NCBI RefSeq assembly: GCF_020667895.1
Contig: NZ_JAFMPS010000002.1
Coordinates: forward strand, 201,131 to 265,130
Length of the DNA: 64,000 bases
DNA from: Alcanivorax sp. 1008
GTDB taxonomy: Bacteria; Pseudomonadota; Gammaproteobacteria; Pseudomonadales; Alcanivoracaceae
Reading direction: 5' to 3'
A model generated the notes under the pieces. The model worked only from the letters and a program-made list of their open reading frames with translations. It was not told the DNA's origin and did no database searches. Position numbers and translations under genes: made by a program. Position 1 is the first letter of the stretch. Every line of letters starts with the position of its first letter. Shown one piece after another: positions 43,457-55,202 of this stretch.

Positions 43457-44032
43457 TCAGTTCAGAGAGATCCCGGAAAACCGCAACACTAACGGAATCA
43501 GCGCATCAAAGTCATCAAAGCCGTGACTGCCGCCGAGCGCGCGATACAAATTACAGTCGCCATAGTAGTCCCAGGCGTCGCGCCAGTTCAGGGTTTCATC
43601 GCCGGTCTGCAGCATCACCAGCAGATTTTCCGGTGCGCTGATTTCGTCAACCTCATAGTGGCGCAGGTCGTCGACCCAGCCGGGCTGCAGGGTGTAGCGC
43701 TCGCCGGTATGGTAATTGGCCTGCTCACCAGAGTACTGATCCAGTAAGCCCCACGGGCGCACTGCCGGATTGATCAGCGCCGCTTTCAAACCATGGCGGT
43801 GAGCCAGCCAGGTTGCATAGAAGCCGCCCAGGGAGGAGCCCACCAGAGCCACTGACCCCGCCCCGGCGATTTCCCGCTCCAGCAATGCCATCGCCTCCCG
43901 GGGAGCGGGCGGCAGGGATGGAACAATTAATCGGGCAGAGGAGCTGTGGGCGGCGAAGTGCTGCGCCATCTGGCGGGCCTTGAGGGATTGGGGCGAACTG
44001 TTAAAGCCGTGAATATAGAGAAGCGAGGTCAA
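43457..44032 (-). CDS. yqiA: YqiA-type esterase, alpha/beta hydrolase
   Basis: A 191-residue alpha/beta hydrolase. LLYIHGFNSSPQSLKA is the oxyanion region, VGSSLGGFYATWLA holds the nucleophile Ser (near residue 66), and GGSHGFDDF the catalytic His. E. coli YqiA hydrolyses palmitoyl-CoA and short esters in vitro. The ATG overlaps the cpdA stop (ATGA), showing co-translation. Length and context fit YqiA well. Confidence 0.93.
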   Translation of the reverse strand: MTSLLYIHGFNSSPQSLKARQMAQHFAAHSSSARLIVPSLPPAPREAMALLEREIAGAGSVALVGSSLGGFYATWLAHRHGLKAALINPAVRPWGLLDQYSGEQANYHTGERYTLQPGWVDDLRHYEVDEISAPENLLVMLQTGDETLNWRDAWDYYGDCNLYRALGGSHGFDDFDALIPLVLRFSGISLN

Positions 44033-44838
44033 TAGCCTTTCACCGACATATCCACTTCAAACTCAATCCCCTGCACCCGTGATACTTGCGTCTCGATTCG
44101 TCCATCAGGGTAGAGATCAAACCAGCGGTACCCGGGGGGCTGCTTGTCGACGGCAAAATCATCACTATGCGGCTTGAACTGGACGCAGGTGGACGGCACC
44201 GCAAACAAGCGCACGCCCTGCCGCTCGCCATCGAACTCCTGATGAACATGGCCCCAGACTACCGCTCGCACACGGGGCTCCGCGTCGATCACTTCAAAGA
44301 AACGGTCCGCGCTGGACACCACCTGGGTATCAAGCCACTTGCAGCCCATGGGAATAGGATGGTGGTGCAGGCACACCATGATGTGCTGGCCGGCAGCATT
44401 CTTCAGTGAGCGCCGCAAAAACTCGATGTCATCATCATAAAGCTCGCCCGGAACTTCGCCGGGGATGGTGGAGTCGAGCATGACGATAGTCCATTCGCCG
44501 CGCTCGATCACCAGCGGACCCATTTGTGCCTTATGCCCCTTAAGAGCCTGCAGCATGGGGGCCGGTTTGTCATGGTTGCCTTCGATCCAGTAGGTCGGCA
44601 CGCCGAACTCACCAAGCGCAGCATCGAGACGCTGGTAGGCCTCCAGCGAGGAGTCCTGAGCCAGATCACCCGTCGCCAGAATTATATCCATGGAGGGCTG
44701 CTCGGACTGAACCAGCTCCAGCACCCTGTCGAGACTGAACTGGGTGTTCAAACCCAGCAGTTTTCCTTCCGTGCTCGCAAACAGGTGGCAGTCTGAAACC
44801 TGCACTACCCGCAACGGCCCTGCTCCTTCCTTACTCAA
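44029..44838 (-). CDS. cpdA: 3',5'-cyclic-AMP phosphodiesterase CpdA
   Basis: A 269-residue class III phosphodiesterase that hydrolyses cAMP. Metal ligands are visible in VVQVSDCHLF (near residue 15), LATGDLAQDSS (near 56), WIEGNHDKP (near 86), CLHHHPIPMG (near 157) and WGHVHQEFDG (near 195). Translation starts with TTG at 44838, with GGAG 8 bases upstream; no better start precedes the first strand. In Pseudomonas, CpdA limits cAMP that controls Vfr, twitching motility and PilG signalling, which links it to the pil genes at the left edge. Confidence 0.93.
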   Translation of the reverse strand: MSKEGAGPLRVVQVSDCHLFASTEGKLLGLNTQFSLDRVLELVQSEQPSMDIILATGDLAQDSSLEAYQRLDAALGEFGVPTYWIEGNHDKPAPMLQALKGHKAQMGPLVIERGEWTIVMLDSTIPGEVPGELYDDDIEFLRRSLKNAAGQHIMVCLHHHPIPMGCKWLDTQVVSSADRFFEVIDAEPRVRAVVWGHVHQEFDGERQGVRLFAVPSTCVQFKPHSDDFAVDKQPPGYRWFDLYPDGRIETQVSRVQGIEFEVDMSVKGY

Positions 44839-44900
44839 TGCCTGCGCTCCCTCAAGCGATTACATGCACTTATAACCAAAGCATGGGTTTATTACCACCA

Positions 44901-45374
44901 TCAGCCGTTACGGACGCCAACCTGTTCACGCCAGGAACCGCTATCGGCCCGGCCGTGATCATGCAAATGACGCAGCCATTCGCCAAGAAAGCGGTTCCAC
45001 TGCTGCTTTTCATCGCGCTGGTGCATGGCCGGGTTGGGGTAGTCATGGCGGGCCGCCACGCGCTGAAATGGGCTGGCCTCGGTCACTTCCGCCAGCCGTG
45101 CATCATGGTACAACCGCACCGTCAGCGATGGGCCCGGCAACAGAGCATGCAAGGTGTCCTGCTGCAGGCTGATTTCGGTAGTATAACGACAGCGCTGCAA
45201 CACCCGCACATTGAGCGTTCTTTCCCCCTGGCTACCGACCACCAGACGGACATGATCCGCATCACCCAGTGCCCGCATCAGCCTCATCAGCCGGGCATAG
45301 TTCTGTTCCCCCTGGCTAATCAGCTCAGGAAGGTCCACGCGGTAACGCTTATTGGCGGCCCAGGACTCAGTCAT
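44901..45374 (-). CDS. yqiB: YqiB family protein (DUF1249)
   Basis: A 157-residue protein of the DUF1249/YqiB family, recognised by YRVDLPELISQGEQNYARLMRLM at the N-terminus and by ARLAEVTEASPFQRV and DYPNPAMHQRDEKQQWNRFLGEWL in the C-terminal half. The function is unknown. Gene order nudF-yqiB-cpdA is conserved from E. coli to pseudomonads. Confidence 0.9.
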   Translation of the reverse strand: MTESWAANKRYRVDLPELISQGEQNYARLMRLMRALGDADHVRLVVGSQGERTLNVRVLQRCRYTTEISLQQDTLHALLPGPSLTVRLYHDARLAEVTEASPFQRVAARHDYPNPAMHQRDEKQQWNRFLGEWLRHLHDHGRADSGSWREQVGVRNG

Positions 45375-45401
45375 AATTCGACTATAAGCATAGCGGCACT
45401 A

Positions 45402-48042
<2,641 letters not shown>

Positions 48043-48085
48043 TTACTATCCACTGCTGCCGCCACCGATCCTTTGAGGACTCGTC

Positions 48086-49426
48086 ATGCGAATTACCACC
48101 ATCCTGCTTGCCTCACTGCTTTGCGGTCAGGCGCTGGCTGATACCGCCGATCTGACAGATATTCTTAATGCTGCTTCCGGCGCAGACCCGGAATGGGCCG
48201 CTGCACAGCGCTCTTTGGAGGCTGACCAGCAACTTGCCAATCAGGGACGTGCTGCATTAATGCCCAGCGTCACCGCCAGCTACGGATTAACCCGTAGCTA
48301 TCGCGATCCCGAAGGCCCAGTCGGCGAAAGCCGGGCCACCAGCGATGTCGCTGCATTGACTCTGGTGCAGCCGCTGTTTCGACCGGATGCCTGGTACAGC
48401 AAGAATCAAGGCAAGGCCCTGAGCAACGCCGGCGAGGCCCGCTTCGAACAAGCGCGTCAAGACTTTCTGCTGCGTGTCACCCAGCGTTATCTGGATGTGC
48501 TGCGACGCTGGGAAGACCTGCACACCGCTCAAGCAGAAGAGCGTGCACTAAGTCGTCAGCTGGAGCAGACCCAGGAGCGTTTTGATGTTGGCCTGGTGCC
48601 GATTACCGACGTCGAAGAAGCCAAGGCAGCTTACGATCTTTCCCGTGCAGGCCTGATTCTGGCCGAAGCGGATTTCGATATTTCCCGCGACCAGCTGGAA
48701 GCAATGACGGGTAAAACCTGGATAAAGCTGGCTGGTCTGCGTGAAGACCTGCCCATGGCTGGCCCGGAACCCTCACTGCCTTCTTTCTGGATGGAACGAG
48801 CGCGCAGCAATAATCCGCAGGTACTGGCCAGCCGCTACGAAGCTGACAGCGCCAAGGCAGCGGCGCGGCAACGCACTTCCGCCCAGCTGCCTAGCGTCAA
48901 CCTGGTGGGTCGCTACGAAGTAGTGGGTTACTCAAATATTGATGGTCCCGCAGTGCCCGGCCAGGCCGACTACGACGGCAAAAGCATCGGCATCGAGGCC
49001 TCCATGCCGCTATTCGCTGGCGGTGGCCTGAACAGTCAGCGCAAGGAAGCCAGCTACCGCTATCAAGCGGCGGAAGAAGCCTATCGGCTGGTATGGCGAG
49101 ATGTTGGTCAGGGTGCCCAGTCACTGGCTCGCCAGGTACAGGCCAGCGCCCTGAACGTGGCGGCTCGCAAACAGGCCCTGCGCTCTGCCGAATCCGCTCT
49201 ACGTGCTACAGAATCTGGCTATGAGGTCGGCACTCGCAATGTTGTCGACGTACTGACTGCCCAGCGCAATCTGTACGCCAACCAGCGTGACTACTCAGCA
49301 GCACGCTACGACTACATTGTCGCCAGCCTGCAACTACAGGCCACTGCGGGAGATCTGACCACGGATGATATTGACCTGATCAACGGCTGGCTAAGCAGCG
49401 AAATTAACGTAGACCTGACTGAGTGA
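48086..49426 (+). CDS. tolC: TolC-family outer membrane channel
   Basis: A 446-residue protein with a signal peptide (MRITTILLASLLCGQALA). Two repeats of the outer-membrane-efflux type follow, with paired long helices (for example LRRWEDLHTAQAEERALSRQL and QASALNVAARKQALRSAESAL) and beta segments (ASYGLTRSYRD, LVGRYEVVGYSN). GTRNVVDVLTAQRNLYANQRDYSAARYDYI is a strong TolC signature. It forms the trimeric exit duct of tripartite pumps and type I secretion. GAGG lies 7 bases before its ATG. It is divergent from thiC and converges with waaA. Confidence 0.94.
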   Translation: MRITTILLASLLCGQALADTADLTDILNAASGADPEWAAAQRSLEADQQLANQGRAALMPSVTASYGLTRSYRDPEGPVGESRATSDVAALTLVQPLFRPDAWYSKNQGKALSNAGEARFEQARQDFLLRVTQRYLDVLRRWEDLHTAQAEERALSRQLEQTQERFDVGLVPITDVEEAKAAYDLSRAGLILAEADFDISRDQLEAMTGKTWIKLAGLREDLPMAGPEPSLPSFWMERARSNNPQVLASRYEADSAKAAARQRTSAQLPSVNLVGRYEVVGYSNIDGPAVPGQADYDGKSIGIEASMPLFAGGGLNSQRKEASYRYQAAEEAYRLVWRDVGQGAQSLARQVQASALNVAARKQALRSAESALRATESGYEVGTRNVVDVLTAQRNLYANQRDYSAARYDYIVASLQLQATAGDLTTDDIDLINGWLSSEINVDLTE

Positions 49427-49447
49427 TGGTCATTGGCCGGCGGCGCA

Positions 49448-50713
49448 TCAAGCCGCCGGCCAATACTGCTCTAGCACCTCAAGCAACTTGGCCAGGGCGC
49501 CACGATGCTGCTCCACCACCTGCCGTGCCCTGTCCCCCATCTGCTGACACCGCTGCGGATCACCGAACAGCTCATCCAGCAACGCACCAAGCTGATCAGC
49601 ATCCTGCACCACCCGATGACCGCCTGCGGAATCGAGTAACTCGGCGATTAAAGTGAAATTGTGCAGCACCGGACCGCTGATAACCGGCTTGGACCAAAGC
49701 GCGGGCTCAAGTAGATTGTGGCCACCAATGGGTGCCAAAGAACCGGCCACAAAAGCAATGTCCGCCACGCCATACAGCATCAGCAGCTCGCCCATGGTAT
49801 CGGCAAGATAGACCGAGGTTTGCGGCGCCGGAAGCTGCTCAAGACTGCGCCGCGCCATAGTATGACCACTGGCCAGCACCTGCTCCGCGACCTGAGAAAA
49901 TCTCTCCTGATGACGGGGCACCAGCACCAAGAGCGCCTCAGGTTGCTGCTGGCGCAGACGTTTATGGGCAGCCAACATCACCTCGTCCTCCCCCGGATGG
50001 GTACTGGCAGCAATCCATATGGGGCGCTGGCCCAGACCCTCGCGCAAATGGGCCGCACGAGCCACCAACGCATCATCCAAAGCAATATCAAATTTCACGT
50101 TGCCGGTGACGGTAACCCGCTGACGCCGTGCACCCAGATCAATAAAGCGCTGCGCCTCTGCCGAAGTCTGTACAGCGAGCGCTTCCAGGCTGGCCAACAT
50201 GGGCCGCATCAGCCAGCTCAGGCGGCGGTAGCGGCGATGGCTGCGCTCCGATAGCCGGCCATTAACCAACATTACCGGCACCTGCCGGGCGGCGGCGGCA
50301 GCGAGCAAATTCGGCCACAGTTCAGTTTCCAGAAGAATCACCAACCGTGGATTAAAAGCACGCCAGAAGCGGCGCAAAGCGCAGGGCGTATCCCAGGGCC
50401 AATAAACATGACGTACGCGATTGCCAAACAGGGCCTGAACACGCTCTGAGCCGGTTGGTGTAGTGGTGGTGACAAGCAAGGGGGTGTCCGGGTGGCGCTG
50501 CAACAGCGCTTCAATCATTGGCGCGGCGGCCAACATCTCCCCCACAGAAGCAGCATGAATCCAGACGCTGTCGGCCAACTCATCGCCATAGCCAAGGGCG
50601 AAACGCTCTTTCCAGCGTTGCCGGTAGGCGGGCGCGTGACGACCCAATTGCCACAAGCGCACCAGCACCACAGGAATGAGCAGATACCAAAACAGGGTGT
50701 ATAACAGACGCAT
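49448..50713 (-). CDS. waaA: Kdo transferase WaaA (KdtA)
   Basis: A 421-residue GT30 enzyme that adds Kdo from CMP-Kdo to lipid IVA at the inner membrane. It has an N-terminal anchor helix (residues 1-20) and the catalytic Glu 59 in WIHAASVGEM. Donor-side elements ILLETELWPNL and TGNVKFDI follow, and GGHNLLEPALWSKPVISGP is near the C-terminus. A Kdo kinase gene close by suggests it may add a single Kdo, as in Haemophilus, but this cannot be read from sequence. It is divergent from the acyltransferase gene. Confidence 0.95.
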   Translation of the reverse strand: MRLLYTLFWYLLIPVVLVRLWQLGRHAPAYRQRWKERFALGYGDELADSVWIHAASVGEMLAAAPMIEALLQRHPDTPLLVTTTTPTGSERVQALFGNRVRHVYWPWDTPCALRRFWRAFNPRLVILLETELWPNLLAAAAARQVPVMLVNGRLSERSHRRYRRLSWLMRPMLASLEALAVQTSAEAQRFIDLGARRQRVTVTGNVKFDIALDDALVARAAHLREGLGQRPIWIAASTHPGEDEVMLAAHKRLRQQQPEALLVLVPRHQERFSQVAEQVLASGHTMARRSLEQLPAPQTSVYLADTMGELLMLYGVADIAFVAGSLAPIGGHNLLEPALWSKPVISGPVLHNFTLIAELLDSAGGHRVVQDADQLGALLDELFGDPQRCQQMGDRARQVVEQHRGALAKLLEVLEQYWPAA

Positions 50714-50824
50714 GCAAGCTCCCGGGTCACCAGCGAAGCGATGTTAGCACGATCACCGCCACCCCCTGCGCTGGAAAGGCCTCCGGCGAGCCAGTAGACT
50801 TCTGCGCTGTCCTCCGGGGGTGAC

Positions 50825-51733
50825 ATGGCCAAACGCAAACGATCAACTTCTCTTGCTCACCCAACCTGGTGGCCGACCTGGTTTGGTGTAGCCCTGTTCT
50901 GGCTGGCCGGCCAGCTGCCGTGGAATTTGCTGCTCGCAGCCGGTCGCGGCATTGGCCGACTGTCGTGGTATCTGGCTGGCAGCCGGCGACGCATCGCAGA
51001 AACCAACGTGCGCCTGTGCTTCCCCGAGCTTGATGCCGGCCAACAGCAGACCCTGAGCCGTCAAATCATGGTTAGCACCGGCGAAGCCCTGACCGAAATG
51101 GCCGGGGCTTTCTGCAACCAGCGCATTGATTTGGGTAAGCGCCTGGAAATCATTGGTCGGGAGAATCTCGAGGGCCCGCTTGGCGAAGGCAAGGGCGTGC
51201 TCATGCTTGGCATGCACTTCAACACTATTGATGTGGGCAGCAGGCTGCTCGGCAAGGTGCGCCCATTCAGCGTGGTTTATCGGCCTAACAACAATATGGT
51301 GCTGGATTGGCTGATCAAGCGGGGCCGGCGCGAAGTAGAGCACTATATCGACCGCGAAGACCTGCGCGGCCTGGTACGCCACCTGAAGGCAGGGCGGGCA
51401 GTTTGGTATGCACCGGACCAGGACTACGGAATGCAGCATGCGGTGTTCGCCCCGTTCTTTGGCGTGCCTGCGGCAACCATTACCGCGACCACGCGCATTG
51501 TCCGCATGAGTGGTGCCGTGGTGGTGCCCACCGCTCACTATCGACTGCCAGGCGGGCGCTACCGGATTGAGTTCGGTGCTCCGCTGGAAAACTTCCCCGG
51601 CGACAGCGATCTGGCCGATGCCACCCGCATCAACGCCACTATTGAGCACTATGTTCGCAAGGCGCCGGAGCAGTACCTGTGGGTCCATCGGCGCTTCAAG
51701 AACCAGCCCGACGGCAGGAACCCCTACCGGTGA
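50825..51733 (+). CDS. LpxL/HtrB-type lipid A acyltransferase
   Basis: A 302-residue membrane-anchored acyltransferase that transfers a secondary acyl chain to lipid A. It has a hydrophobic N-terminal segment (20-40) and RRRIAETNVRLCFPEL, typical of the family. The catalytic HX4D is HFNTID (131-136). VYRPNNNMVLDWLIKRGR, WYAPDQDYG and FFGVPAATITATTRI are further signatures. LpxL, LpxM and LpxP cannot be told apart safely. It overlaps the Kdo kinase start by 4 bases (GTGA). Confidence 0.92.
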   Translation: MAKRKRSTSLAHPTWWPTWFGVALFWLAGQLPWNLLLAAGRGIGRLSWYLAGSRRRIAETNVRLCFPELDAGQQQTLSRQIMVSTGEALTEMAGAFCNQRIDLGKRLEIIGRENLEGPLGEGKGVLMLGMHFNTIDVGSRLLGKVRPFSVVYRPNNNMVLDWLIKRGRREVEHYIDREDLRGLVRHLKAGRAVWYAPDQDYGMQHAVFAPFFGVPAATITATTRIVRMSGAVVVPTAHYRLPGGRYRIEFGAPLENFPGDSDLADATRINATIEHYVRKAPEQYLWVHRRFKNQPDGRNPYR

Positions 51734-52458
51734 AGCGGCCGGCGGGCTTTGTCGAGATCCGTCAGGGAACGGATACCTGCTGGCTGCGCGAGGATGGCCT
51801 GTCAACTCTGTCTGGCAGTGTATTCGAGCCTTCTTTCTGGCAATCACGCCAGGCGGTCACCGGCACCGCCACCGGCCGCGGCACCACCTGGTTTGTGCGT
51901 GATGGCGAACGCCATCTGGTGTTGCGTCACTACCGCCGCGGCGGTCTGTTCGGCCGACTGGTCAAGGACCTGTATGCCGGCATCAGACCGGCCCATAGCC
52001 GGGCCATGCGAGAATTGAGCCTGCTTGAAGCCATGTATCGGGACGGCTTGCCGGTGCCGAAGCCAATGGCTGCACGCATGAGCCGCCGCGGCCCCCTGTA
52101 TCGGGCAGACTTGCTGATTGCCCGGATAGCCGATGCCAGCGACCTGCTGGCGGTGTTACAGCGCGCCCCCCTTAGTGGCAATCAATGGCAACAGACCGGC
52201 GCCATGATCCGCCGCTTTCATCTTGCCGGCATTGATCACACCGATCTGAATATCCATAACATTCTGCTTGATCAGAGCGGGACCAGCTGGCTGATCGATT
52301 TCGACAAATGCAGCAAGCGTGCACCGGGTGACTGGCAGCAAGCCAATCTGGCTCGCCTGCTACGCTCGCTGAACAAGGAAAAAGGCCTACACCCGGCGCT
52401 GCACTGGAATCAACAGGACTGGCCGGCATTACTGAATGGCTATCATAGCCAGAGCTGA
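51730..52458 (+). CDS. kdkA: Kdo kinase KdkA
   Basis: A 242-residue small kinase of the WaaP/RIO-like fold that phosphorylates Kdo of the LPS inner core. It starts with GTG at 51730, overlapping the acyltransferase stop. Kinase elements are GTTWFVRDGERHLVLRHYRRGG (N-lobe), DHTDLNIHNILLD (catalytic loop near residue 175) and WLIDFDKC (metal Asp). In Haemophilus, Vibrio and Bordetella the enzyme acts on LPS with a single Kdo. Neighbours waaA and lpxL support the role. Confidence 0.9.
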   Translation: MKRPAGFVEIRQGTDTCWLREDGLSTLSGSVFEPSFWQSRQAVTGTATGRGTTWFVRDGERHLVLRHYRRGGLFGRLVKDLYAGIRPAHSRAMRELSLLEAMYRDGLPVPKPMAARMSRRGPLYRADLLIARIADASDLLAVLQRAPLSGNQWQQTGAMIRRFHLAGIDHTDLNIHNILLDQSGTSWLIDFDKCSKRAPGDWQQANLARLLRSLNKEKGLHPALHWNQQDWPALLNGYHSQS

Positions 52459-52546
52459 TCATCCACCAGTCAGGCCCGCCAGCTGTGATAAAGTAGCGGC
52501 CGTACCGTTAACCCGCAGGCTTGCCTGCACAGACCGACGACGCGCC

Positions 52547-53269
52547 ATGCATTCAGCCTTTGACAAGGTTCTACTTAACGGCCTGACACTGCCTTTCCGG
52601 CCGTTTTACCGGCACTATCCATTTCGCTCACCGGCCTCGATTCGCAGTGCCGACGACCGCGGCATGGTCGACATGGAGCTGGGCTTTTTTTGCAATCGGA
52701 TACCCAAGGCAGCCAACTCGACGGTAGTCACCAATCTGGCGCGCCTCAAGTTTGGTCGCGACGTCGACTCACCGGATGCCAAGAAGATGTTTGCCACCCC
52801 GGCCCGTCTCAGCCGCTCGGAGGTGGAGCGTTTTGCCAGCCTGTTCAAGTTTACGGTGGTACGCAATCCTTACACCCGCACCCTGTCCGCCTATCTGGAC
52901 AAGATAGAGCGACGCGCCGTGCGCGCCGGCAAGGAGTCGTCATTTCGTGATTTTCTGCTGCAGGCAAAGAAGACGCCGCGATTCCTGTACAGCAATGCCC
53001 ACTGGGCACCACAGCACTCCCTGATGCTGATCCCGGTGGAGCAGTTTGACTTCATCGGCAAGGTAGAATCACTGGAGCATGACCTGGCGGAAATCAAACG
53101 CCGCATTCGCCCTGATCTGCAACAACCGGTGACCTCGTTCAAGCGTAACGCCACCGGTGCCGGCGACAAGCTGCGCCGCTACTATGACGACGAGCTGATC
53201 GCGCTGGTACAGGAACTGTACCGGGATGATTTCAGCACTTTTGACTACAGCACGGATTTTCCGGCCTGA
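52547..53269 (+). CDS. Sulfotransferase family protein (first of four)
   Basis: A 240-residue protein with the PAPS-binding signature of carbohydrate sulfotransferases: FCNRIPKAANSTV (48-60) for the 5'-phosphosulfate loop and FTVVRNPYTRTLSAYL (102-117) for the 3'-phosphate site. The layout is that of the HNK-1/chondroitin 4-sulfotransferase type. No membrane anchor is visible. It would move sulfate from PAPS onto a sugar of a surface glycan, given the LPS genes on both sides. The start at 52547 was chosen over an upstream in-frame ATG inside kdkA. Confidence 0.82.
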   Translation: MHSAFDKVLLNGLTLPFRPFYRHYPFRSPASIRSADDRGMVDMELGFFCNRIPKAANSTVVTNLARLKFGRDVDSPDAKKMFATPARLSRSEVERFASLFKFTVVRNPYTRTLSAYLDKIERRAVRAGKESSFRDFLLQAKKTPRFLYSNAHWAPQHSLMLIPVEQFDFIGKVESLEHDLAEIKRRIRPDLQQPVTSFKRNATGAGDKLRRYYDDELIALVQELYRDDFSTFDYSTDFPA

Positions 53270-53288
53270 CATACGAGACACTGCTGCG

Positions 53289-54140
53289 ATGAAGATATCG
53301 GTCATCATGACAACCTATAATTCTCCAGTCTGGCTGGAGAAGGTGCTGTGGGGCTACAGCGTTCAGCAGTACAAGGACTTCGAGATCGTCATCGGTGATG
53401 ACGGCTCCCGCGATGACACCCGGGAAACCATTGACCGTTTGCGAGAGCAGACCGGCCTGACAATCAAGCATATCTGGCAGGAAGATGACGGCTTTCGTAA
53501 ATGCCGGATTCTGAACAAGGCAATTTTGCAGGCCGATGCTCCCTATCTGGTTTTTACTGATGGCGATTGTATTCCACGCGCTGATTTTCTTGCCGTACAC
53601 GCCGCCGAAGCGAAACCGAAGCATTATCTGTCCGGCGGCTATCACAAGCTGCCAATGAGCACCAGCGAGACGATCAGCAAGGATGACATCCTGTCCGGGC
53701 GTTGCTTCGATCTTAAGTGGTTAAAGGCTCACGGCCTTAAATCCAGCTACAAGAACAGCAAGCTAACTGCCACTCCTCGTCAGGCCAGAATCTTCAATGC
53801 CCTGACACCAACCAAGTGTAACTTCAAAGGCTCAAACGGCTCAGCCTGGCTGGAAGATGTGATGCGTATCAACGGCTTCGATGAGCGCATGCCGTGGGGT
53901 GGACTGGACCGTGAGTTCGGCGTGCGCCTGATCAATGCCGGGGTCAAACCGAAGCACGTGCGCTATAACGCCATCGTCATTCATCTTGATCACAAACGCG
54001 GCTACAAGGATCCCAGGCTGGTTAATGAAAACAAGCAACTTCGTATCTACAACGCTCGCCATGGGGTGACCTGGACAGACCATGGCATCGCCCAGTTGCC
54101 CGAATACGTAGCACGCAAGACTACGGACCATCAAAGCTGA
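53289..54140 (+). CDS. Glycosyltransferase family 2
   Basis: A 283-residue GT-A enzyme started at 53289 (MKISVIMTTYNSPVWLEKVL). The nucleotide site includes VIGDDGSRDDT (35-45) and the metal motif DGD (91-93) in YLVFTDGDCIPR. The C-terminal MPWGGLDREFGVRLINAG is the galactosyltransferase-type GGxDxE element that contacts the acceptor. It is 19 bp after the sulfotransferase gene and probably co-transcribed. Donor and acceptor are unknown; a role in outer core or O-chain is inferred from the neighbours. Confidence 0.88.
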   Translation: MKISVIMTTYNSPVWLEKVLWGYSVQQYKDFEIVIGDDGSRDDTRETIDRLREQTGLTIKHIWQEDDGFRKCRILNKAILQADAPYLVFTDGDCIPRADFLAVHAAEAKPKHYLSGGYHKLPMSTSETISKDDILSGRCFDLKWLKAHGLKSSYKNSKLTATPRQARIFNALTPTKCNFKGSNGSAWLEDVMRINGFDERMPWGGLDREFGVRLINAGVKPKHVRYNAIVIHLDHKRGYKDPRLVNENKQLRIYNARHGVTWTDHGIAQLPEYVARKTTDHQS

Positions 54141-54158
54141 AAAGGACGGATAATCAGG

Positions 54159-54854
54159 TTAAAGCACTGAATCTGCTATCAGTTTTGCAACCCTGAAGTC
54201 TTCTTCCCAATCAATGTCCATTTTCAAAAGGCCATCACATATAAAAAGCTTTGGAGACTCTCCGATTCGGTCATTGAGGCCCTGGTAAACCAAGCGACTT
54301 GCAATATAGAAAGCGTGATTTATTTCATAAAGAGGCGCAATATCCTGAGTATTGGGCCAACGATTCACTCTGCGATCTACATTGATTACCTCCTTTTTCG
54401 AATCGTCCCATATAAACTGCCTTATCTCGTTAACGCTCATCAATGAATCGAATTGCCCATCTGAAATGGCTTGGAAATACATCTCAAGTGCTTGCTTGTA
54501 CTCCTCAAAGCCGAAAAAAGGCGACGTCACGTGCAACCAGAAAATATGATCACCTTTGCAGACCGAAGGAACATAATTTATAAGATCAACGACCTTTGTA
54601 GTGGACAGGCACAATTCACCGGGGCGCTCAAGCACCTTTATTTTACCCCCTGAAAATTCAGAAGCCTGCTCTATAATGCAGCGATCATTAGTCGAGATCA
54701 CAACCTCCTCAATGGCATCCATTTTCGCCAAGTCTACGACCGCTCGCATTTTTAGCTGAAACAGACTATCTCCGGATTTAAGGAACGGGCGGCTATTCTT
54801 ATCCCTTACCCGAGCACTACCGGCGCGCATTGGAAGAAAGACAGAAACCGTCAT
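54159..54854 (-). CDS. NeuA-like CMP-sugar synthetase (acylneuraminate cytidylyltransferase family)
   Basis: A 231-residue cytidylyltransferase. The first loop (FLPMRAGSARVRDKNSRPFL, residues 6-25) is the CTP-binding signature of CMP-sialic acid and related CMP-ulosonate synthetases. IFWLHVTSPFF near 105, and MDIDWEEDFRVAKLI near the C-terminus, complete the pattern. It activates a 2-keto-3-deoxy sugar acid as its CMP ester. It is not a KdsB by its overall sequence. GGAG lies 6 bases before its ATG. The gene is AT-rich and divergent from the sialyltransferase-like gene. No neuB homologue is seen nearby. Confidence 0.85.
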   Translation of the reverse strand: MTVSVFLPMRAGSARVRDKNSRPFLKSGDSLFQLKMRAVVDLAKMDAIEEVVISTNDRCIIEQASEFSGGKIKVLERPGELCLSTTKVVDLINYVPSVCKGDHIFWLHVTSPFFGFEEYKQALEMYFQAISDGQFDSLMSVNEIRQFIWDDSKKEVINVDRRVNRWPNTQDIAPLYEINHAFYIASRLVYQGLNDRIGESPKLFICDGLLKMDIDWEEDFRVAKLIADSVL

Positions 54855-55202
54855 ACCACTCTCCTCTCTGAAAATGTGGCGGCTCAGCCGAGCTAACACC
54901 AAGAGAATCACTATGATTCCGGGGGTAACGCATCCAGATTAAGCCAGACCCGAAAGACCCGACGCCATCAGCGGGCGGCGGCCTCCAACCATATCCCGTG
55001 GCACCGCCTGGCTTCCCTACGACGGCCACGAACCTTCAGCCCTGATCGCCAGAACGCTCCGACCGGTAGCAAAATCGGCGCTTTGTGATACGCTTACCGG
55101 AACTTGTTCCGACCGCGATTACGAACCAAGCTCTGGAATTGCTCTCAAGCGGCAGTTTGGCGCCCCTTAACACCATCAAAACTACAGAAAAGAATACAAG
55201 GT
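54855..55202. other. Divergent intergenic region, 348 bp
   Basis: No convincing gene is seen. The stretch separates the CMP-sugar synthetase gene from the sialyltransferase-like gene and contains the palindrome at 55098-55111. In-frame upstream starts of the rightward gene (from 55104) exist but read unlike the family. Confidence 0.5.
55098..55111. promoter_or_regulatory. Palindromic operator candidate
   Basis: CGGAACTTGTTCCG is a perfect 6-bp inverted repeat around TT, about 90 bases before the first gene of the rightward glycan set. It could bind a dimeric regulator of this cassette; no regulator gene is nearby. Confidence 0.35.
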
